From positions 1 to 64,000 of the forward strand of contig JAMKCH010019868.1 in NCBI GenBank assembly GCA_023653785.1: 64,000 nucleotides of DNA, in the 5' to 3' direction. The notes beneath the pieces are model-generated. The model did not search any database. It was not told the DNA's origin and saw nothing but the letters and a program-made list of their open reading frames with translations. Position numbers and translations under genes: made by a program. The DNA is from Ophioderma brevispina (taxonomy: Eukaryota > Echinodermata > Ophiuroidea > Amphilepidida > Ophiodermatidae). This document shows, in pieces, positions 1-10,451 of the stretch (the stretch's first letter is position 1; the number at the start of each line of letters is the position of its first letter).

Positions 1-2919
1 ATCGATATCCAAATGATTTAATACCTAATCTAATTCAGCTTTGTTATTGATGCTAATAATAAGGAAATATTTTGACTTCATTAGACCAACTTGAGTATAT
101 GTCAATCTGTTCGTTGAAACAATTGTATTTTAATTTATATCATAATTGTATTTACTTGTTTTTGTTAAATCACAAGATTGTGGTGAGAATAAATGAACTG
201 AATTAACATGTTCCGCTCCTTTTCATTTAAAAAAAACATCCAACGGGGTATAGGTTAAGAATACAGGGTGATCCCAAAAGGATGGATAGGGGCCGGTGGC
301 AACCACCCCCCCGGAAGAGAAGTACCACATGCATAACACAACAACACGGAACATCACAGACAATGATTTTGAGGACCAATAGATAGCCTATGGTCATCCT
401 CTTTCCATTGATACAAATGAGTACAACAGCTTGCATTACGCCACAATGACGTCATAAATTTCGCAGTCAGCAAAAACTGCCATTTTCCCAGGAGAACACA
501 CAGTGAAAAATTCAATTTTTTTCGCCCAAAAAGGTTAGGGTTAAATCCGATTTTCATGCGGCGGTTTTTTGACTCTACTTGATGTAGGAAATGGACTAGT
601 GTTATTATAGACAGCAAGGTAAAGCTATAATAAGGTGTTTTGAGTCGCAAAATGCGAAATATCAAATTTCCACCCTAAGTGTCAGTATTTTGATACTTTC
701 CTCAACATAGACGTCATGGTGACTCAAATGGGGATGTTGGTACTTATTGCGGTACCAATGGAAAAGAAGAAGAAAGAAGGAAGGAAGAAAGAAGAACGAA
801 AAAGAGAGAAGAAGAATGAAGAAGAAAGAAGAAGAAGAAGAAAGAAACTCTAAGAGCTATTTCGTTTCGGTACCAAATTTATTAGGGAATCGGGTGTTCA
901 GGTAACGAAAATCACAGGGGTGGTGGTAAACACCCTTCCCCCTTCGAGAGTTTGTTAAAAAAAAGGCTCAGTAGACGAGGGTTAAACGTACTTTCTTGGG
1001 CATAACTGTATAAATTCCCATTGGAATGGCGGAAAAAAAAAAGGTGTGTGCTTAACAAAAATTTGTCATATCTGGCTTATTTTTTAGTGATTTCTTTATT
1101 TTTTAACAAACTGGGACGTATATTATATTTGCTTTCTTACAACAAATAATCTAGGATTCAGTGACTTATCAAGGTCAAGGTCATCTGCAATCCTTGCACA
1201 ATTTTGGTTTATCACGATAAGTAGTGTTTGTAAATCAGGAAATGGAGTTTTGTGTGATTTTCACAACGGAAAATACGTTTTTAGCCGATTTCGTATAAAT
1301 GGTATTTAGTTAAGCCGCCGTGTTGCTTATGAGTCAAAAACTCGTGTGGCCCCAAAGCTTATTTTGGAGAATATAGTTTATGACAATATAAAAATACTAG
1401 TAGTAATGCAAGATAGGTTGAAACAATCGTGCATTTTGGGGTACAAGTACCAAATTTGGCACAGATGATACGGAATTTACCAGTGAACAATTTTGGATAT
1501 AGACCCAAAATCCAGTTTTTCCAAAATGGTCGCCAAACCAAATTCAAAAGGCGCAATACAGGCAATAACATGTAATAAATTTCTAGTAAACGGTGTCGCA
1601 CGTAGGTGTGTCCTTGATGTTTCTTTGATAAGCTTATTATTTCAATGCCTTAACAATATGCATATGGAAGGACTTTGAAGTTTTTAAAGATGCCGTCCAA
1701 ACAAAATGCACCCGCATAAATGACTCAAAATACCAAATTAATAGGAAACTCTGTAGCATAACAACATCACTATCGGTTTACCTGAAAAAGTGTATATTTG
1801 AACTAATTAAAACATTTTGGTGATCTGGAACTCTTGGGATAATAAGATTCAAATAATCACAAATTAGTAACGGGAGTCACTAAAACTGCAAAAGTTGCTA
1901 TATAAATGAGTAAAAACCATTTTTAATGAATAAAACTCGCATCTGCTGTGCCGTTATTTTTGATATATTAGTGCTACACCTGCTCAATTTATTTGTAAAT
2001 CGAATGTTTTATTGCACTGTATATTAGCAGCGTGGATCTAGGGAGGGGGTCGGGAGTGGGCGCGTGCCTCCGGTAATTCTGCAAAATCTTGCAAAATCAA
2101 ACCATTGTGGCTAGTTTAGCCTTTTCAGCCCCCGGTATTTTGACGTTTCAAATCGTGAATCCGCCCCTGATTAGGGTATTTTTAATTGAAAATAAATACA
2201 AGTCCGTACTTATACTGTTCTAGTATTACTGCCATAACAAATGTTAACTAGGTAAAAAAATATTGCGCCCGGGCGCCCATCCACTAGCTTTACGCTACTG
2301 GGCAAAGGAAGGGACTTGGCGAGCAATGCTGAAAATAGAACAATAAGCGTAATGAACAAGGGGATGTGTAGTAATGACCAGGAAATCAGTGGGGCATGGA
2401 CAGGGTGATACTGAAAGGGAACAATGGGATGATATGAGTAGCTACGGAGGAAAGATATTACTAATCAAAGGAAGGGCCCAAGAAGACCTGGAAATGAGAA
2501 ACCCGAAATAGATATAAAAGGGTTAAAAAGAATGGGAATTAGACAAGAACATAATGAACAAAACAAGAATAATGGTTAAATTAAGAATGTAATACCCCAA
2601 AATAAATAATAATAAAATATAGTGGAAAAAAATAAATAGCATAAATCACAAAAGGTACAGAGATACCTGAAAAGAAGCTGAAAAAATTTAGGAAAATACG
2701 GGACCTAGTTGTTCCTTCCTGGATGTTGAGACAATGGGGCTGGATGGTGAGTGGCACTTCATCTATCCTTGTCTCTGCTGAGACGGACAGTTGGTCAAGC
2801 GGTTGCCAAGAAATTGTCACCCGTCATATTCAGAATGGTGTGTGGTTAGTAAGTTGATGGAAGGCTTACCACGGTGTTCAACTTGTTGGGTGACGGTGGA
2901 AACTATGGCCATAGAAAGC
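1..2919. other. Gene-free AT-rich stretch
   Basis: I see no supportable gene. Open frames are short and lack recognisable domains or splice structure. The stretch contains a purine tract near 764-848 and text with scattered AAAATGG(C/T)CGCC words near 1340-1560 that resembles dispersed repeat sequence at 8.9-9.2 kb and 22 kb. The segment around 2029-2170 begins and ends with GGATC(T)/GGATT-type words that may be worn TIRs, but the match is too weak to call. Confidence 0.6.
764..848. repeat. GAA-rich purine microsatellite
   Basis: This is an imperfect GAA/GAAA run on the plus strand. Similar purine tracts lie near 4205-4250, 7046-7090, 8427-8460, 18843-18905 and 50155-50335. Several sit at the end of the TGACC-rich repeat copies, so the tract may be part of that repeat family. 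Confidence 0.75.
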
Positions 2920-2974
2920 ATCTCTTAAGGGAGTCTTAGTTCCCCAACATAGGACTTCACAAACATGCAGAAAT

Positions 2975-4275
2975 AAGAGAAATAGACTGGGAACAGATCT
3001 AATTTACAAGACTGGCCCGCATTGGGAATGGATGGTGATCCCTTAATGCCCCTTAGGTGACTTGGACCTTTGGACCCCTGTAACTTCAACCAATATGTCA
3101 CAAATGTCATTAAGTATTTTTACGTTGTTAACAACTTTACAAGGATCATATTATTGAGTTTCAATCAATACAAGCATTGTCAGAGAATTGCTTTTATACC
3201 TCTATAACGTGACCCCGGGGTCACGGATGGGTCAACTGTACTGGTTCTGTATTTATGATGCCACGAGGATTATCCCTGACAAATTTCCGCTCAATCGGAG
3301 CTTGTTGTAGATTTTGACCTTTGACCGGAACTTTTTGACCCTTGGGGTCGAGACTACATAGAATCTTTTACCATGTTAATGTTACATCACTGAAGCGAAT
3401 AACGGCCTTTATCTGTCTTCATAGGCTGAGATTACAGACATGGGTCTTATTTTTAGCATTTTTGACCAATTGGGACCATTTGGACCCCTTTAATGAACCT
3501 CTGACACCAATTATGAAAAAATATTCATGAGACACGCAAAATGCATTGTTCCAGTTTAAATAAAAAAAATCTATTATGCTTAGTTTGGAGATAAAAAATT
3601 CTTGAAGCTATTTAGCTAAAACCGGAAATGACCTTAAAGACCTTTGACCCCAAACTAACAATTTCTTGCATACATCAGGTAACAACTATGCATATCTGCA
3701 AGGTTATGTCACTCTACATGTTTACATTGAGATAAAAATTTTTGAAATATTTTTGGTTTTTGACCGTGACGTTCCCCCTTTACTGACCTTGACCCCCATG
3801 CCGAGCACAACGTTTGTGTCGGGTTTTACGCTGCTTCATTGCATGAGTCACGTACCATCAACGTTGCATAACGCAATAGCTATTTTTGAAACTTTTTGAA
3901 GATTTTTCACATTAATAACCGGAAGTGCCCCCTTAATGACCTCAGATTGACCTCTCGACACCATAACCTTTGTGAAGGGTCCTAGCTGCTTCAACATGCA
4001 TAATTCGCTTTACCATGCAATGTAAACGGTATGAGATATACAGATTTCAAAGAAAAATCACACTTTTGACCCTGTGACCCCTAGATGAACCCCGTAGGGG
4101 TCAAAGCATATGTCATAATGGGATGGCTCAGCGTCATCTGGTGCAAGTCTGGTCAGACTACGTCAAACCATGAAAAACCAAGTCATTTGAAGTGTTTTCC
4201 AGACAAGAAAGAAGAAAGAAAAAGAAAACGCATCAAAACAGAACAAGACGGCCTGATAGCCGTCTTGTAAGAACT
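2975..4275. repeat. TGACC-rich dispersed repeat, copy 1
   Basis: This segment matches 7205-8500 along its length in the same orientation. Shared landmarks are the GAACAGA..CTAATTTACAA start, the phrase around TGGTGATCCCTTAATG, the CAATCGGAGCTTG block and the closing GAACAAGAC..GCCGTC..CTTGTAA. Words such as TGACCTTTGACC and TTTGACCCC recur throughout. No coding region is recognisable. The two copies differ by many substitutions and short indels. Confidence 0.8.
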
Positions 4276-6060
4276 AGACCACTCCAGGAGACTATGCCGT
4301 TACGTATGATGAAGTCATATTGACCTTTGACCGTAACGATGCTCTTAGAGCGGGGTACTGTGGACACTTTTTCACTTTTCATTGATGCCTACAAGATGGC
4401 ATCGCTATGTAGGTCAGTACGCTTCTTTTATATTTGAACCCTATATGACCCCATTTGACCTTTTGACCCATATTGTGGGCCATAGAATAGAGCTTTTCCC
4501 AGTGGTTCTTGTGAACACATTTGACATAAATATCTAAACTTTGGTTGATGATTTATAGCGTTTTTGCATATTAATTAAGCGCTCATTTGCATATCTTAAA
4601 CGTGACCCCCAATCCAAGTGTTATCGATTTTGAGATATGCATTTTTGCCTATTAATTAGATAATGCCGCCAATATTTGGAATGTTATGCTTTCCGATATT
4701 AATTCTGTGTCCAAGCTGTATACACTGACCAAGACCGATGCTCATGCCATAATTTTCAGCAGTAGTGCACCTTATCTGTCGAGACGTAGGCCTCAAAAGA
4801 TTTTTTAGTTTTTGACCTCTTTTGACCCCTACTAGAGGTCAAAGGTCCACCTATGTACACCCCTGATGTAGCTTGGGTCAGTGGTTCTTCTGACCGATTT
4901 TGGTCAATTCGCCCAGCCGTTTGGCAGAAGAAGGCGAAAAAGGGATGGTCGGAAGATAAGAAGAAGAAGACTAGACAGAGAATTGTCCGTTGGAAAAGGA
5001 CTTTGGTTTATATCAGCGGAAATTGATTTCATGTTTGATTGAAAATATTGCATTTGAAGATAATGGCCCAAATCTGTTTACTTGCATAGACAGCGATTTG
5101 TTAACATACTGTCCCAATTGTAATATTTCATACCTCAAGATTCTGAACTAGATTTGGAAACAGATCATTACCACAGTGGAGGTGTGATCTTTGACCTAAA
5201 CGACCTTTATCTTCGAAAATTATTTAGACATAATTTTAGAATGGCATAAGGATCAGTTCCAGTCACATGCAGCTCATCGGAATTTTGGAAATGTGCCCTT
5301 TGACCTCTTAAGTGACCTTTGATCTCGAAAATCTTTTCATCATATTTAGAATGTCATAAGGATCATTTCAGTCAAATTTCAGCTCGACCAGAGCATTTAG
5401 AAAATTTGACCTTTAGACTGTTAATGACCTTTGACCGCGGAAATATGTCAACATGTTATATGTCATAAGGATCATTTCTCTCTGTCAATTTCAGCTAAAT
5501 CGGAGCTTTGAAATTGACCTGACCCCTTAATGACCTTTGACCTCGAAAATATCAATCAACATGTTTAGAAGTCCTAAAATTTCAGCTTTAATCGAGCATT
5601 TTAAAATTTGACCTTTGACCTCTTGAACTTTTGACCTCAAATATTCTCAACATAGTTTTAGAATGTCATAAGGATCATTTCAGTAAAATTTCAGCTCAAT
5701 ATGACCCTTTTAAAAAGTTGACCTTTGACCCCTGAATGACCTCCATTTAACTTGTATGGAATTTAATAACATACATCTGTGACGTAGCATCAATGTAGTA
5801 CCTTCATATTGCGATATGATTTTTTAAAGATATTTTAACTCGGGCCGAAATCCCCTTAAATGACATTTAATCGTCCAATTCATTAAGACTTTTGGAGGGG
5901 TTTCTGAGGTGTACACCAAACACACATGAGTCACGTGTTCATACTAAGTAATCTGTAAAAGAGGTAGCATTTTTAGTGAACTCAGGTTATTGACCCCGTG
6001 TGACCCCAAATGACCGTTTGATCAAAATTTCAGTAAGTAATTTTTGTAGGGGTTGTCAAC
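4276..6060. repeat. TGACC-rich repeat continuation
   Basis: The text continues the TGACC/TTTGACCCC vocabulary of the preceding repeat. It includes a GAAGAAGAAGA purine end near 4963-4975, a tandem subarray (separate entry) and a G-run at 6077-6087 just past the end. Nothing coding is seen. Many TGACCTNTGACC words have the form of a direct repeat of AGGTCA spaced by one base when read on the minus strand. Confidence 0.7.
5190..5760. repeat. Tandem array, unit about 110 bp
   Basis: Successive units carry ATAAGGATCA(T/G)TT, then a TTTCAGCTC..CGGA block, then TTTGACCTTTGACC..TTAATGACCTTTGACCTCGAAAAT. The ATAAGGATCA landmark falls near 5247, 5357, 5466 and 5668, giving steps of about 110 bp with one truncated unit near 5570. 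Units are diverged from each other. Confidence 0.75.
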
Positions 6061-6087
6061 CTACACCACTACAATTGGGGGGGGGGG

Positions 6088-7045
6088 GTCACATAATCAT
6101 ACAATGATAGCCTGTAGTAGCAGTAACGTTTTTTGACTTTTTTGACAGGACGAATAAAAAGAAGAAGAAGTCGACGACGACGACAGTCGACTTTGTAATG
6201 AAACTGTTTTGTGTTGTTTGTGACCGCTAGCTATCATAACCGAAATGGTACCCTTCGCGATATGCGAAACTGATGTTGCATGAAATGCATTGCTAACATC
6301 AATACTTTTATGTTCCGCTTTGGTACCACACATCCTTGTGAATTGTGGTATGTTCCGTTCCAGATTAGTCCATAATCTTTGATGTAAAGCAATTGACAGA
6401 CAGACTCAACAGCTCCGAAGGCGTTTCCAATAGGGACGATCCGAATAATACGTAAACCCCCTAAACAGAAACACAGTAACATCTATCGATACGTAAGTTT
6501 CCCCATGTCACGGCAACTCCATAAACCATTCACCTCTGGGGGGGGCACGCTCTAAGAGAAGTCGCGCAAACAGATCTATATATCAATTGTGGATTCTTGA
6601 CACTAAGTTGATTTAATCTTTTCTTCGAAGTTAATTCGAGCTACTGTTGGACATAGAATCCTAGCTCTACAGCCCAAGGCACAGGAAAAATTGGGTAAGG
6701 GTAACCATTCAAGCACGGATACGAACCCCCCTACCCTATTGTACCAATTTGCCCCTACCTCTGCTCAGATAACCTTGATCCACTACCTGTGGTACAAGCC
6801 ATGTGGTGGATAGATTGGGGGGTCCTTGGGCCGCAATCTGGCGGTTCTAGCTCTTGAATTGCCGGAGAAGTAGGGTTTTTCTAGTATATTTTTTTGGACA
6901 CAAAAATTATATTTCTCTTGACCTGACCGTTGAACCCAATCTGTGGACATGGCCATAGGGGCCCTGGTCTAGTGGTTCTTCTGACCAAGTTCGACTCAAA
7001 TCGGACAAACCGTTCGGCATAAGCATTTTTAAGCAAGGTACAAAC
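6088..7045. other. Gene-free stretch
   Basis: No gene is supported. Minus-strand open frames here are low-complexity, Ser-rich or Cys-rich, and end in simple repeats. A segment near 6690-6760 has weak tRNA B-box-like wording but no convincing cloverleaf. Confidence 0.5.
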
Positions 7046-7160
7046 AAAGAAAGAAGAAGAAGAAGAAGAAGAAGAATAAGAGAAAGAGGGAAACCTGAAA
7101 CGACAATATATCCTGCGGCTGCTCCGCATGATATAAGAAGAAGAGAAACTAAACAGCATA
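7046..7160. repeat. GAA microsatellite with a small hairpin
   Basis: A GAAGAAGAA run is followed by CTGCGGCTGCTCCGCATG and a second, shorter GAAGAAGAG run. It sits at the left edge of the second TGACC-rich repeat copy. The open frames that cover it on the minus strand are artefacts of the simple repeat (poly-Ser/Leu). Confidence 0.65.
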
Positions 7161-7204
7161 AGAAGAATACTATGCCCCTTTTCAACTGGCATAGTAACTA
7201 GACC

Positions 7205-8500
7205 TGTGAACAGAACTAATTTACAATACGGCCATATTGGGAATGAATGGTGATCCCTTAATGACCCCTGAGGTGACTTGCCCTTGTGACCCCTGTAACT
7301 TCACCAAATGTCCTTAAATGTAAAATTTTACTTTACAAACTTTATCAAGGATCAATATTAATTGAGTTCAACTCAATTCAAGCATGTCATGGAATTGACC
7401 TTTTCACCCTATAACGTGACACCTGGGTCACGGATGATGGGGGAAACTGTACTGTTCTGTATTTATGATGCCAAAGGATTTAGCCCTGACAAATTCAGCT
7501 CAATCGGAGCTTGGTTTGTAGATTTTGACCTTTTGACTTGAACTTTGACCCTTGGGGTCGAGACTATGATAGACCTCTTCTACTATTAATGTTACTTCAC
7601 TGTAGTAATAACGGGCTTTATATTTCCTCTCATTAGGCTGAGATAAATCCATAATTTGGTCTTATTTTTAACATTTTTTTGGCAAAATTGACCTTTTGAC
7701 CCCTATGACCTTTGATCCCGGTAAAACAACCTGAGGTACACAACAAAAATGCATTGTTCCCAGTACATATAAAAAAATTCTACTATGGCTAGTTCTGGCG
7801 GATAAAAATTCCTTGAATTTATTTAACCTTAAAACCGAAATGAACTTAAATGACCTTTGACTCTGAAAGAAAATACCTTGCCTACATCGGGTACACACGA
7901 TGCAAATCTGTAAGTTAAGTCACGTTACATGTTTTGAGTTTTGAGATAAAATGTTAGGATTTTTGGATCTTTTTGGTTTTTGACCGGAAGTGACCCCTTA
8001 ATGACCTTTGATCCTGAAACTGTGGGAAACCCAAGACCCTGCCTGGTAACAATACATGTCTCTAATGACGTCACTCTGATACATAATTTTGTTAGGACAC
8101 GATTTTTTTGAATATTTTCACAATTTTTGGCTGTCAAACAGGAAATGACCCCCTTAATGACCTTTGACTCCTTATCCTGAACACCCTATATGAAGCAATG
8201 GTTCCCCAGTGGTTGCCTCTGAACCCTTGGTTGATTCGGCGTAACCTGTATGAAGGAAGATTAATTTTTAAATTACAAATTTTGATGCCTGTGGCCAGGT
8301 TTAAGGTCAGACAGGGGTCATTGTCATATGACATAAATGGTACGGGTCAGCGGTCATTTGTCGTAAGTCTAGTCCAAATATACGTCAAACGATGACTTAA
8401 CTAGACGCAGTTGAAGTGTTGATCGAAAGAAAGAAAGAAAACAAATAAAGAAAGAACGCTCAAAAACGAACAAGACCCGGCTGCCGTCCGTCTTGTAATG
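7205..8500. repeat. TGACC-rich dispersed repeat, copy 2
   Basis: This is the second copy of the repeat at 2975-4275, in direct orientation about 4.2 kb away. It shares the same internal order of blocks and the same closing purine tract followed by GAACAAGAC..GCCGTC..CTTGTAA. It has lost or shortened some blocks. No gene is visible. Confidence 0.8.
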
Positions 8501-9204
8501 ACATTAGAAGTACTACAAGTGATGTTTGCCTAGTCTTGAGTTGGTAACAATGGTATACTGGTGAACGAGTCAGTCCTGTTTACTATATGGTCCGTACAGA
8601 CGATACAAGCTCGACCCTGTGCACTGAAAGTAAACCCTGTGTATAGAAGAAGAATCAGTTAGTAAGTGGGACTGATGCCCTCACAATCATGTCATGTAGA
8701 TTGCGGGGACGTCCGTAGGTCAAGATGGGAGTGTCAGGAACAGCACGGCAAATGCGATCTGAAGTTTGGAGAATGTGATGGGTTGTGTTACAATACGGTA
8801 ACAGCTAGTAGATTGTAATGGTAAGATCAGTTTCAAACACATCGCATTGGCAACCGTATTTTCCATTAAAATGGCGGTCATTTTTAGTTATTAGTGGTCA
8901 CATTGGATAATTTGGGTTTAAATTGGATTGATAAGGGCAAGTGTTACACAACATATGGATTTTAAAACACTTGTTATATCTCTAACCTGTATCAATCTTA
9001 ATTTTATACAGAATTTATGGCAGCCCATTTTGTTTTTGGTGGCATTTATGGCAAAAGCACTTGTAGGGCCATCTTGAGAAATGTCCAATACACCAAATGT
9101 CACCTTCTTAGGTAAAAACTGAGGTGAATTTTCTTGTACAGACATTTTATTATATTTTTTAGTCATTTCAGCATTTTTGGCGGCCATTTTGAATTTGGCG
9201 GCCA
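8501..9204. other. Gene-free stretch with GGCGGCCATTTT words
   Basis: The open frames are short. Several ATGGCGGCC/GGCCATTTTG words near 8870-9200 belong to a dispersed non-coding repeat also present at 1.3-1.6, 22-22.5 and 24.8 kb. Confidence 0.5.
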
Positions 9205-9600
9205 CCTTGGAAAAGTGATTTTGGGTCTATATCCTAAACTGTTCAGTAGGTTTCGCTTGACATCTCTGCCAATTTTAATTTATTTATTTTTTTTATATTT
9301 TGTCTTAGTTTAGCCTGGGTAGATCATTCCTTGTCAGACACTACTTCCATGATGCCATAGATCCAGGACGAAATTGGGTAACAGCCAGGGGTTTTCACCC
9401 TCTCTATTCGACACGGGCTGCGATTACATATACAGGGTGATCTCCATGTATGGGACCGACGCTTAACGTCCCCTCCGAAGGGACGGGGGTATTCTCATGG
9501 TTCGGTGCCCAAGTCCAAATGAACCATGGGGAGAGCGGAATTCTAGTTTTAATCAATAGTCTTTACAAATCAAATCAAATTTAGTACCCAATTAAATCCC

Positions 9601-9682
9601 AGCACGTGGCCCCGCCGGGGCCTCGAACCGGGACCTTCTGCACCACAAGGCGAAACCTAACAGTTGCGCCACGCCTCCCAAT
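9601..9682 (-). repeat. tRNA-derived SINE head
   Basis: Read on the minus strand this has a pol III A-box-like stretch (GTGGCGCAACTGTTAGG) and, about 35 bases on, the B box GGTTCGAGGCC. A tRNA-like acceptor flank follows. The body extends to lower coordinates, to about 9330. The cloverleaf is imperfect and the sequence is duplicated with the tandem block, so I call a SINE, not a tRNA gene. Confidence 0.65.
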
Positions 9683-10451
9683 TTTCATGCTTGACCCCAA
9701 AATGCAGATTCCATTGATATTATTCACCATCTGCCAGCACTATAGTGAATATTATTATGTTGGCAGGGAAGTAGATTATTTGACTTGAGATTTACATGTC
9801 TGAGAATTGAGATGATTTACCGGCAACTGTGTGGCGGCATATTAAATGATATACTTCAAAAGAAGACGTTTGCATTGTGTGTGCATCTTAAAAGGACATT
9901 ACAATTGAACATTGCAAAAACAAATTGACCCCTCGCTTTGAAACGATTATCCATGGTCGATTGCCTTGATCTATTCAAGCTCTCGGTAATTACACAAGTT
10001 AACTACGGAACAACACATCAGCTAATGTCGCCTCTCATACCAACCACCACGCACCCAACGTGGCCGTTTATTCAATAAGAACTCTTTACTTCTATTTCCA
10101 CCCAATTTCACCTGTGGGTTGTGCATGGAGGTAGGAGGTGGAGAGAAGGAGGAAACGGAAAGCTCTTCCCTAATTGCATTACGCAACGCCGATTATCCCA
10201 TATATACGTGGCACTCATTGTGAAAGCATAGAACAACAAAGGCCACTTCTCGGCAGGGAGGCAGGTAGTACTCTTTCATGTTCCATGATCATCGCCGACA
10301 GAAGCGGGGCACGCGCAGTTGAAAAAGATATGACCTGTGCGCAGGTCATATCCCCGATGCGCAGTGGTTTGTTACCTGTGCAGCAAAAACAAAGAGATTG
10401 AGTCGGATTACAGCCACGAAATTCCTCTGGTATTCAGTCCAAAAAATAGCA

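Noticed and set aside
6881..7192. Minus-strand frames of 92-103 codons with a hydrophobic Ser/Leu-rich stretch resembling a signal peptide
   Set aside because: The hydrophobic or Ser run is translated from the GAA microsatellite; the two frames overlap and neither has a domain.
9601..9682. Functional tRNA gene
   Set aside because: The B box is good, but the acceptor and anticodon stems do not close well and the sequence is part of a longer repeated SINE.
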